Shown here: in pieces, positions 1 to 5,960 of the stretch | How positions within the stretch are numbered: the first letter of the stretch is position 1 | Layout: every line of letters starts with the position of its first letter | Assembly (NCBI GenBank): GCA_964490725.1 | Contig: CAZBDU010000169.1 | Coordinates: 1 to 6,380, forward strand | Source of the DNA: CAZBDU01 sp964490725 | Lineage (GTDB): Bacteria; Spirochaetota; Spirochaetia; SZUA-6; DRHE01 | DNA: 6,380 nucleotides | Direction: 5' to 3' | The notes under the pieces: model-generated | What the model was told of the DNA's origin: nothing | What the model saw: the letters and a program-made list of their open reading frames with translations, nothing else | Database searches by the model: none | Translations under genes and position numbers: made by a program

Positions 1-78
1 GGCGGCAGGCGGGCGGGAGCCGGCGGACCGCGGCGCCAGGGGGCGGCCCGCATTGCAGCAGATGCCGCTGCATGCTAA
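1..78 (+). CDS. possible C-terminal tail of an upstream gene (partial)
   Basis: The first forward frame is open from the window edge to a TAA at 76-78 and would encode about 25 residues rich in Gly, Ala and Arg, ending AADAAAC. The early codons mostly end in G or C, as in the genes that follow. The stretch is too short and too low in complexity to recognise a family. In DNA this GC-rich an open frame of this length occurs easily by chance, so this may equally be non-coding. Confidence 0.2.
   Translation, partial: GGRRAGAGGPRRQGAARIAADAAAC
54..72. repeat. short inverted repeat upstream of the nitroreductase gene
   Basis: TGCAGC at 54-59 and GCTGCA at 67-72 are perfect reverse complements around a 7-base loop. 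The hairpin lies across the end of the possible upstream reading frame and about 18 bases before the ribosome binding site of the next gene. No run of T follows it, so it does not look like a standard intrinsic terminator. Chance occurrence is quite possible. Confidence 0.3.
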
Positions 79-89
79 GATCTGGGGCC

Positions 90-95
90 AGGAGG
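90..95 (+). promoter_or_regulatory. ribosome binding site of the nitroreductase gene
   Basis: AGGAGG lies four bases before the ATG at 100. It is a near-perfect Shine-Dalgarno sequence and decides the start in favour of ATG 100 over the in-frame ATG at 121. Confidence 0.75.
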
Positions 96-99
96 ACCG

Positions 100-624
100 A
101 TGGACACCCTGGAAGCCATCATGACCCTGCGCAGCATCCGGGCGTACACCGACCGGGAGGTATCAGAGCAGACGGAGGAGACGATCCTGCGGGCGGCCAT
201 GCAGGCGCCCTCGGCCCGCAACGCCCAGCCGTGGCACTTCGTGGTGGTCAGGGAGCGGTCGGCTCTGGACGCCATCCCGAAGTTCCATCCCTACTCGGAC
301 ATGCTCTACCAGGCCCCCCTGGCCGTCCTGGTGTGCGGGGACCTGGCGCTGGAGGAGGACCCGGAGTACCTGAACCAGGATTGCGCCGCCGCCACCCAGA
401 ACATGCTCCTGGCGGCGCACGCGCTGGGGCTGGGAGCGGTGTGGCTGGGGATCTATCCCCGCGAGAAGCGGGTGCTGGAGATCCGCAGGCTGTTCCAGCT
501 TCCCGCCAGAGTGCTGCCGGTGTCCATGGTGGCCCTGGGCTACCCGGCCGAGCCGGCTGAGCGGGTGGATCGGTTCAAGCCCGACCGCGTATACCGGAAC
601 TCCTGGGGAAACAGTCGGCGGTGA
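100..624 (+). CDS. nitroreductase-family FMN flavoprotein
   Basis: A 174-residue protein of the nitroreductase family: FMN-dependent, usually dimeric and cytoplasmic enzymes that reduce nitro compounds, quinones or other electron-poor substrates with NAD(P)H. The N-terminus (MDTLEAIMTLRSIRAY) has the family's basic FMN-phosphate-binding segment RSIR at residues 11-14. The second FMN motif, APSARNAQPWHFVVV, covers about 36-50. GLGAVWLGIYP at 110-120 and ALGYP at 145-149 match the usual C-terminal flavin-contacting region, and the protein ends with a Lys/Arg-rich tail containing YRNSW. Length is normal for the short members of the family. The start is ATG 100, supported by a strong Shine-Dalgarno and by starting right at the conserved MDxLEAIxxxRSIR. 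Its TGA overlaps the GTG start of the next gene in a GTGA, which implies translational coupling. The substrate cannot be told from sequence; a tie to the purine genes is not apparent. Confidence 0.93.
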   Translation: MDTLEAIMTLRSIRAYTDREVSEQTEETILRAAMQAPSARNAQPWHFVVVRERSALDAIPKFHPYSDMLYQAPLAVLVCGDLALEEDPEYLNQDCAAATQNMLLAAHALGLGAVWLGIYPREKRVLEIRRLFQLPARVLPVSMVALGYPAEPAERVDRFKPDRVYRNSWGNSRR

Positions 625-1295
625 ATCTCTGCTGGGTGCGTCGCATCTCCTCCCCGCCGCCCCTGGACGGGAGCTGGAACGAGGCGGGCTGGGAGCGGTC
701 CGAAATCCTGCCTGTCTGCCGGTTCCATCCCAGGAGCTCGGACCACCGCCCGAGGACCCGCGCGCGGCTTCTTCACGATTCCCGTTTTCTCTACGTTTCC
801 TTTCGCGTGCAGGACCGCTACGTGCGGGCGGTGCACACCCGCAGCCAGGATCCGGTCTGGAAGGACAGCTGCGTGGAGCTGTTCATCCAGCCCCGTCCCG
901 AGGGGGGGTATTTCAACTTCGAGGTCAACTGCGGCGGGGCCATGCTTCTCTCCCTCATCGAGGACCCCCGCCGCACGGATGGCGGCTTCGCCCGCTGCCG
1001 GATGGTGGAGGATGCCTGGATGGAGCGCATCAGTATCTACCATTCGCTGCCCCAGCGGGTGGAACCCGAGATCGTCGAGCCCCTGGACTGGGTGGTGCAG
1101 TACGCGGTTCCCTTCGAGCTCTTCGAGGCCTATCTGCGCCGGCGGGTGCGGCCTGACGGGGAGAGCTGGCGGGGCAATCTCTACAAGTGCGGGGACGAAA
1201 CCTCTCACCCCCACTGGGCAAGCTGGTCCCCCATCGGGGAGGAGCTGGACTTCCACCGGCCGAACACCTTCGGAGTCATAGCCTTCAGCGACTGA
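621..1295 (+). CDS. carbohydrate-binding family 9-like protein
   Basis: A 224-residue protein matching the stand-alone 'carbohydrate-binding family 9-like' group, a CBM9/DOMON-type beta-sandwich. Visible family landmarks are LDGSWNEAGWERSE at 15-28, the strand LYVSFRVQD at 57-65, DPVWKDSCVELFIQP at 77-91, YFNFEVN at 97-103, a WVVQYAVPFELF strand near 158-168, WRGNLYKCGDET at 183-194, then HWASWSP and FHRPNTFGVIAF near the C-terminus. Aromatic residues in such folds often line a sugar-binding face, but binding here is inferred from family only. I see no signal peptide or membrane segment, so it appears cytoplasmic as annotated, unusual for a protein thought to bind glycans. The GTG start overlaps the upstream TGA by four bases; a weak GGGGAA at 605-610 may serve as its ribosome binding site. 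No catalytic domain is attached. Function is unknown beyond the fold; some relatives sit near sugar-utilisation genes, but that context is absent here. Confidence 0.85.
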   Translation: MNLCWVRRISSPPPLDGSWNEAGWERSEILPVCRFHPRSSDHRPRTRARLLHDSRFLYVSFRVQDRYVRAVHTRSQDPVWKDSCVELFIQPRPEGGYFNFEVNCGGAMLLSLIEDPRRTDGGFARCRMVEDAWMERISIYHSLPQRVEPEIVEPLDWVVQYAVPFELFEAYLRRRVRPDGESWRGNLYKCGDETSHPHWASWSPIGEELDFHRPNTFGVIAFSD

Positions 1296-1373
1296 ACACC
1301 CGCCGGCAGGACCGGCCGTGGGCGGGGAGAGGGTCCCGCTGGCAGGCTCTATCCGGGCAGGGGCGACTTTAGC

Positions 1374-1403
1374 TTGACGATCCGCCCCGTTCAATGGTAT
1401 CGG
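1374..1403 (+). promoter_or_regulatory. weak sigma-70-type promoter candidate for purMLQ
   Basis: TTGACG at 1374-1379 is a 5-of-6 match to a -35 box, and TATCGG at 1398-1403, 18 bases further on, is a poor (3-of-6) -10 box. The stretch around it is the least GC-rich part of the gap. It would leave a leader of about 80 bases before the purM start. Position is sensible, but the -10 match is weak. Confidence 0.25.
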
Positions 1404-1467
1404 GTCGTATGGCTTCCATGCTCCATCCCGTTCCCTGCCGGCCTTTCCACGGCGAGACCCACCGCAC

Positions 1468-1480
1468 GGCCTTCGGGGCC
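1468..1480 (+). other. small TTCG-loop hairpin just before the purM start
   Basis: GGCC at 1468-1471 can pair with GGCC at 1477-1480 around TTCGG; an alternative fold has a C(TTCG)G tetraloop with one bulged G. It occupies the place where a Shine-Dalgarno for the ATG at 1489 would be expected, and no clear one is visible. It could affect translation of purM, or be chance in GC-rich DNA. Confidence 0.25.
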
Positions 1481-1488
1481 TGAAAACG

Positions 1489-2985
1489 ATGAGCAGGCGC
1501 CTCACCTACCGGTCGGCGGGAGTGGACGTGGATCTGGGCAACCGGGTCAGCGAGAGGATCAAGGAGAGCGTACGGCGCACCCACCGCGGCGGCGTGGTGA
1601 CCCGCCTGGGGCTGTTCGCCGGCGGCCTCAGCCTGCCTCAGGCGAGCGAGCTGCGCCGGCCCGCCCTCGGCGGAGCCGTGGGCTTCCTCCGCGGACGCAC
1701 CTCCTCCCGGGCGGAGGCGAGCGCCCGGATCGTCCAGGAGTGCCTGGGGAAGCTGCACCCCGCCGCCCGGCCGGTGGCCTTCCTGGACTACGTGGCCGCC
1801 TCCCGGCTGGACCCGCGCGGCGTGGAGGAGTACGTGGCCGGGTTTGCAGAGGGGCTGACCTCGGGCGCTGCGATCCCGCTCATCGGGGGCGAGACCGCGG
1901 AGATGCCCGGCACCTTCCGTCCCCGGGCTTGGGAGGTGGTGGGTGCCCTCTACGGGCTGGCGGATGGGACGGAGCTGGCCGAAGCGCAGCCGCCCGCCGG
2001 CGGGGGCGCCCTGCCGCAGTGGGGCGGAGGGGCCGCCGGCTGGGCGGACCTGTCGGCCCTGCACGGGCTGCAGCATCCGGCCCTGGTGTTCAGCATGGAC
2101 GGCGTGGGCACCAAGGCAAGGCTCGCGGTCATGGCCGGGGACACCGGCGGGCTGGCACTGGACATCGTGCATCACTCGATGAACGACATCCTCTGCCAGG
2201 GGGCGCGGGGTCTGGCCTTCCTGTTCTACCTGGGCTGCGGGCGGCGGGAGGAGTCCCTGATCCAGCCGGTGCGCGCCGCGGCCGCCTCCCTGCGGGGGCG
2301 GCTCGGCGTGGAGGTGCTGGAGCTCGCCCTGGGGGAGCATCCGGGCCGCTACAGGCCGGGGGAGCTGGACCTGTGCGCCTCGGTGGCCGGCGTGGTGGAC
2401 GCCCCCCGCATCGTGGACGGTTCCCGCATCGAGGCCGGCGACCTGGTAGTGGGGCTTCCCTCCTCGGGGCTGCACACCAACGGCTACTCCCTGGCGCGCA
2501 AGGCACTGCTGGAACGGGGAGGGCTCGCCCTGTCCTCCCGCCCGGCGGACCTGGGCAGTACCCTGGGGGAAGCGCTGCTGGAGCCGCACCGCAACTACGC
2601 TCCCGCCGTCCTGCCGCTGCTGGAGGAGGAGGGGCTCTTCCCGGCGGTGCGAGGCATCGCCCACGTCACGGGAGGCGGAATCCGGGACAATCTGGCCCGG
2701 GTTCTGCCCGATACTCTGGGGGCGGAGATCCGGCTTTCCGCCTGGGAGGTGCCGCCGCTGTTCCGGCTGATCCAGCGCTGCGGAGACATCCCGCTTTCGG
2801 ATCTCCTGTATGGGGGTATGGTGGAGACCTTCAACATGGGCCTGGGGCTCCTGCTGGTGCTGCAGGAGGAGCGGGCCGGGGCGGTCCTGGGCCGGCTGCG
2901 GGAGGCCGGGGAGGCGTCTTTTCCGGTGGGAAGGGTGGTCCCCGGCCGCGGCGGCGCGGCGGAACGGGTGAGGCTCCTGCTGTGA
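1489..2985 (+). CDS. purM: AIR synthase (phosphoribosylformylglycinamidine cyclo-ligase) with duplicated N-terminal domain
   Basis: This 498-residue protein is PurM, which uses ATP to close FGAM into aminoimidazole ribotide in cytoplasmic IMP synthesis. Normal PurM has about 330-350 residues; the surplus is a second N-terminal (A) domain. Copy A1 (about 5-160) has the PurM start LTYRSAGVDVDLGN, FLDY at 98-101 and GGETAEMPG at 133-141, but RRPALGGAVGFLRGRT stands where DGVGTK should be. A Gly/Pro-rich linker (about 160-185) follows. Copy A2 (about 178-310) has DLSAL, SMDGVGTK at 202-209 and MNDILCQGA at 231-239, but FLDY is now FLFY and GGETAEMPG is replaced by ELALGEHPG (278-286). A single normal B domain follows: SSGLHTNGYSLARK at 325-338, AHVTGGGIRDNLARVLP at 391-407 and FNMGLG at 448-453. 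ATG 1489 is chosen because YRSAGVD begins right after it; no good Shine-Dalgarno is visible. The TGA overlaps the purL GTG. The PurM identity is secure; the composite-site reading is inference. Confidence 0.93.
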   Translation: MSRRLTYRSAGVDVDLGNRVSERIKESVRRTHRGGVVTRLGLFAGGLSLPQASELRRPALGGAVGFLRGRTSSRAEASARIVQECLGKLHPAARPVAFLDYVAASRLDPRGVEEYVAGFAEGLTSGAAIPLIGGETAEMPGTFRPRAWEVVGALYGLADGTELAEAQPPAGGGALPQWGGGAAGWADLSALHGLQHPALVFSMDGVGTKARLAVMAGDTGGLALDIVHHSMNDILCQGARGLAFLFYLGCGRREESLIQPVRAAAASLRGRLGVEVLELALGEHPGRYRPGELDLCASVAGVVDAPRIVDGSRIEAGDLVVGLPSSGLHTNGYSLARKALLERGGLALSSRPADLGSTLGEALLEPHRNYAPAVLPLLEEEGLFPAVRGIAHVTGGGIRDNLARVLPDTLGAEIRLSAWEVPPLFRLIQRCGDIPLSDLLYGGMVETFNMGLGLLLVLQEERAGAVLGRLREAGEASFPVGRVVPGRGGAAERVRLLL

Positions 2986-5960
2986 GCAGGCGAATCGAGG
3001 TGGCCATGCGCGAGGGGGTGGGAGACCCCCGCGGCCGGTCCGCAGCCGGCACGATCCGCGACTTCCTGGACATCCCGGTGCGGCGGGTGGAGACGCGGGA
3101 CCTGTACCTCCTGGAGCTGGACCTGGAGCCGGGGGAGGCGGAGCGCGCCGCCTCCGAGCTGTTCAGCGACCCGGTGATCCATCGCTACGCCGTGGACGGC
3201 AGCCTGGAGGCTGCCCCCTTCGACTTTTCGGTGGTGGTGAGCTTCCGTCCGGGGGTCACCGACAACGTGGGCCGCACCGCCGCCGAGGCGCTGGGGGAGC
3301 TGCTGAACAGGCCCGTCGGTGCAGAGGGGGGGGTCTCCACGGCCACCCAGTACCTGCTGGAGGGGGTGGACCGGGAGCAGGCCGAGCGGATCGCCAGGGA
3401 GCTGCTGGCCAACGATCTGATCCAGAACGCCGCGGTGCAGGACTTCGCCGACTGGCGCCGCCGGGGCGCCCTGGTTCCCTCCGCTGCGGTCCATTCCGCA
3501 CATTCGCCGCAGGTCTCCGAGATCAGCCTGGAGGTGAGCCAGGCGGAGCTGGAGCGGATCAGCCGGGAGCGGGTCCTGGCCCTCTCTCTGCCTGAGATGG
3601 AGGCCATCCGGGACTATTTCCGCAATCCCGAGGTGCGGGCCAGGCGCCGCGGGGTGGGGCTGGGGGAAAACCCGACGGACGTGGAGCTGGAGGCCCTGGC
3701 TCAGACGTGGTCGGAGCACTGCCACCACAAGATCTTCAACGCCACGATCCACTACACCGACGAACGGGGCGAACGTGTCACGATCCGCTCGCTGTTCCGC
3801 AGCTACATCCGGCGGGTCACCGAGGAGATCGGCTCGGACTGGCTGCTGAGCGTGTTCAGAGACAACGCCGGGGTGATCCGCTTCAACGACCGCACCGCCC
3901 TGGTCTACAAGGTGGAAACCCACAACACCCCCAGCGCCCTGGACCCCTACGGCGGCGCCATGACCGGCATCGTCGGGGTCAACCGTGACCCTTTCGGCAC
4001 CGGCCTGGGGGCCAGGCTGATCGCCAACGTCTGGGGCTACTGCCTGGGAAGCCCCTTCTGGCGGGGCCCGCTTCCCCGGGGAATGCTCCACCCCCGGCGC
4101 GTCCGGGAGGGGGTGCATCGCGGCGTGATCGAGGGCGGCAACCAGAGCGGCATCCCCTACGCCCGCGGCTGGGAGCTGTTCGATCGCCGCTACATGGGGA
4201 AGCCCCTGGTGTTCTGCGGCACCCTGGGAGAGATGCCCCTGCAGATCGGAGGGGTCCCCTCCTGGCACAAGGAGGTGCGCGCCGGGGACGCGGTGGTGAT
4301 GGTGGGCGGCCGGGTGGGCAAGGACGGCATCCACGGGGCCACCTTCTCTTCGGAGGAGCTGCGCGCGGACTCGCCGGTCCAGGCAGTGCAGATCGGGGAC
4401 CCCATCACCCAGAAGCGGATGACCGACATGCTGCTGGAGGCGCGGGACCGCCTGCTGTACCAGGCCATCACGGACAACGGCGCCGGTGGGCTGTCCTCCT
4501 CGGTGGGGGAGATGGCGACGCTGTCGGGGGGGTGTGAGATCGACCTGGCGCAGGTGCCCCTCAAGTACCGGGGGCTTGATCCGTGGGAGATCCTGGTTTC
4601 CGAAGCCCAGGAGCGGATGACCCTGGCGGTGCCCCCGGAGCGGCTGCCCGAGTACCTGGAGCTGTCGGGAAGGCGCCGGGTGGAATCCACGCCGCTGGGG
4701 ACCTTCACGGCGAGCGGCGTCTTCCACGCCCGCTACGGGGAGCGCACCGTGGCCTACCTGGACCTGGAGTTTCTGCACCACGGAGACCCGCCCTACGAGC
4801 TGGAAGCTACCTTCCAGCCGCCCCGCCACGAGGAGCCCGGCCCGCTGGCCGTGGAGGACCACGGAGCGCTCCTCGGGGAGATGCTCTCCCGGCTCAACCT
4901 CTGCTCCGGAGAGGAGAAGGCCCGGCAGTACGATCACGAGGTGCAGGGACGCACCGCGGTGAAGCCCTTCGGCGGGGCGCGTCTGGACGTGCCCACCGAC
5001 GCCACGGTGCTGCTGGCGGGCTACGAAGGCCGGGAGGGGATCGTCCTCACCGAGGGGGTGAACCCCTTCTTGTCGGAGATCGACACCTATTGGATGGCCG
5101 CCTGGGTGCTGGACCTGGCGGTGCGCAGAGTGGTGGCCGCCGGGGGGGACCCCTCCTTCATCGCCGCGCTGGACAACTTCTGCTGGCCCAGCCCGGTGCG
5201 CGCGGGGGTGAGCGACCGCGAGCACAAGCTGGCCCAGCTGGTGCGGGCCAACCAGGGGCTGTACGACTTCTGCCGCGCCTACCGGGTGCCGCTGATCTCG
5301 GGGAAAGACAGCATGTCCAACGACAGCACCCTCACCGATCCCCCCCTCTCGGTGCCGCCCACCCTGCTGGTCTCGGTGATCGGCAGGATCGCCGACGTGA
5401 GCCGGGCGCTCACGCCGGACCCCAAGGAGGAGGGGGAGCTGCTCTACCTCGTGGGAGAGACCGGAGGAGAGCTGGGCGGGAGCGAGCTCTACCGCCACTT
5501 CGGGGAGAAAACCCGCGGCGAGCCCTACGTGGGAAACGACCTGCCCCGTCTGGAGGCCGAACGGATGCCTGCCATGTACCGGGCGCTGCATCTGGCAGCC
5601 CAGCGCGGCCTGCTGCGCTCCTGTCACGCTCCGGCCATGGGCGGGCTGGCGTTGGGGCTGGCGCGGCTGTGCCTGGCCGGCGACTGCGGGCTGGAGGTGG
5701 ACCTCCGGGAGCTGCCCGGCGGGGCCGCCAACGACCTGCAGCGTCTGTACGCCGAGAGCGGCGGCCGGCTGCTGCTCACCGCGGCCCCGGGCTCGCGCCG
5801 GGAGCTGGAGGCATTGCTCGCCGGGCAGCCGCTGGGGCTGCTGGGAACCGTGCGGGGGAACGGACGCCTGGTGGTGAGCGGAGCCGGCGGCGGAAGGCTG
5901 ATGGACTGCCCGGTGGAGTCCCTGCGCCGGGCCTGGAAGGAGACCCTCCATGGGATCTAG
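2982..5960 (+). CDS. purL: FGAM synthase, PurS-PurL fusion
   Basis: A 992-residue synthetase of phosphoribosylformylglycinamidine synthase, which makes FGAM from FGAR, ATP and ammonia channelled from PurQ. Residues 1-160 hold two PurS-like repeats: the first with EVAMREGVGDPRGRS and ending FSDPVIHRYA, the second with VVSFRPGVTDNVGRT and ending LANDLIQNAAV. The catalytic part begins with the linker helices (about 185-240) and QTWSEHCHHK at 241-250. It continues with YKVETHNTPSALDPYGGA at 309-326, GGNQSGIP at 385-392, GGRVGKDGIHGATFSSEEL at 442-460, GDPITQKRMTDML at 472-484, ITDNGAGGLSSSVGEMA at 496-512 and SEAQERM at 540-546. The second half has GKDSMSNDS (774-782), CHAPAMGGLA (881-890) and YAESGGR (923-929). 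GTG 2982 is chosen over ATG 3006 because the latter would remove the first PurS strand, and GTG makes a GTGA overlap with purM. It is larger than small PurL (about 740) and smaller than single-chain PurL (about 1,300). The glutaminase is the separate purQ that follows. Confidence 0.95.
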   Translation: MSRRIEVAMREGVGDPRGRSAAGTIRDFLDIPVRRVETRDLYLLELDLEPGEAERAASELFSDPVIHRYAVDGSLEAAPFDFSVVVSFRPGVTDNVGRTAAEALGELLNRPVGAEGGVSTATQYLLEGVDREQAERIARELLANDLIQNAAVQDFADWRRRGALVPSAAVHSAHSPQVSEISLEVSQAELERISRERVLALSLPEMEAIRDYFRNPEVRARRRGVGLGENPTDVELEALAQTWSEHCHHKIFNATIHYTDERGERVTIRSLFRSYIRRVTEEIGSDWLLSVFRDNAGVIRFNDRTALVYKVETHNTPSALDPYGGAMTGIVGVNRDPFGTGLGARLIANVWGYCLGSPFWRGPLPRGMLHPRRVREGVHRGVIEGGNQSGIPYARGWELFDRRYMGKPLVFCGTLGEMPLQIGGVPSWHKEVRAGDAVVMVGGRVGKDGIHGATFSSEELRADSPVQAVQIGDPITQKRMTDMLLEARDRLLYQAITDNGAGGLSSSVGEMATLSGGCEIDLAQVPLKYRGLDPWEILVSEAQERMTLAVPPERLPEYLELSGRRRVESTPLGTFTASGVFHARYGERTVAYLDLEFLHHGDPPYELEATFQPPRHEEPGPLAVEDHGALLGEMLSRLNLCSGEEKARQYDHEVQGRTAVKPFGGARLDVPTDATVLLAGYEGREGIVLTEGVNPFLSEIDTYWMAAWVLDLAVRRVVAAGGDPSFIAALDNFCWPSPVRAGVSDREHKLAQLVRANQGLYDFCRAYRVPLISGKDSMSNDSTLTDPPLSVPPTLLVSVIGRIADVSRALTPDPKEEGELLYLVGETGGELGGSELYRHFGEKTRGEPYVGNDLPRLEAERMPAMYRALHLAAQRGLLRSCHAPAMGGLALGLARLCLAGDCGLEVDLRELPGGAANDLQRLYAESGGRLLLTAAPGSRRELEALLAGQPLGLLGTVRGNGRLVVSGAGGGRLMDCPVESLRRAWKETLHGI
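5935..5942 (+). promoter_or_regulatory. ribosome binding site of purQ, inside purL
   Basis: GGAAGGAG lies within the last codons of purL, seven bases before the ATG at 5950. It is the best Shine-Dalgarno in the purine cluster and fixes the purQ start despite the resulting N-terminal extension. Confidence 0.65.

Larger units (their letters stand above)
1296..1488. other. intergenic region between the nitroreductase/CBM9 pair and the purine cluster
   Basis: A 193-base gap, the only sizeable one in the window. It likely carries the promoter and 5' leader of the purine genes. A 5-base inverted repeat (GCCGG 1302-1306, CCGGC 1312-1316) follows the upstream stop but has no T tract, so it is a poor terminator candidate. 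I see no recognisable purine riboswitch, PurR box or tRNA. The reading frame of purL happens to stay open back to 1374, but the protein it would give here resembles nothing. Confidence 0.6.

Noticed and set aside
1302..1316. Intrinsic terminator after the CBM9-like gene
   Set aside because: The stem has only five base pairs and no T tract follows.
540..2664. Further long antisense frames opposite the CBM9-like gene and purM
   Set aside because: They are shadows of the + strand genes with no family features.
1374..2981. The purL frame staying open upstream through all of purM, suggesting a giant fusion protein
   Set aside because: The translation before 2982 is Gly/Arg/Pro-rich noise, while the purM frame in the same DNA is strongly conserved. 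PurL homology begins right at the GTG.
1489..2985. Long PurM as an assembly artefact or frameshift joining two purM copies
   Set aside because: The frame is continuous with no shift, the two A copies are strongly diverged rather than identical, and their motif losses are complementary. A duplicated read or misjoin would give identical or randomly cut copies.
3006..3008. ATG 3006 as the start of purL
   Set aside because: It has a GAGG at a good distance, but would delete the first strand of the first PurS-like repeat; the GTG at 2982 keeps it and gives the GTGA overlap also seen between the first two genes.
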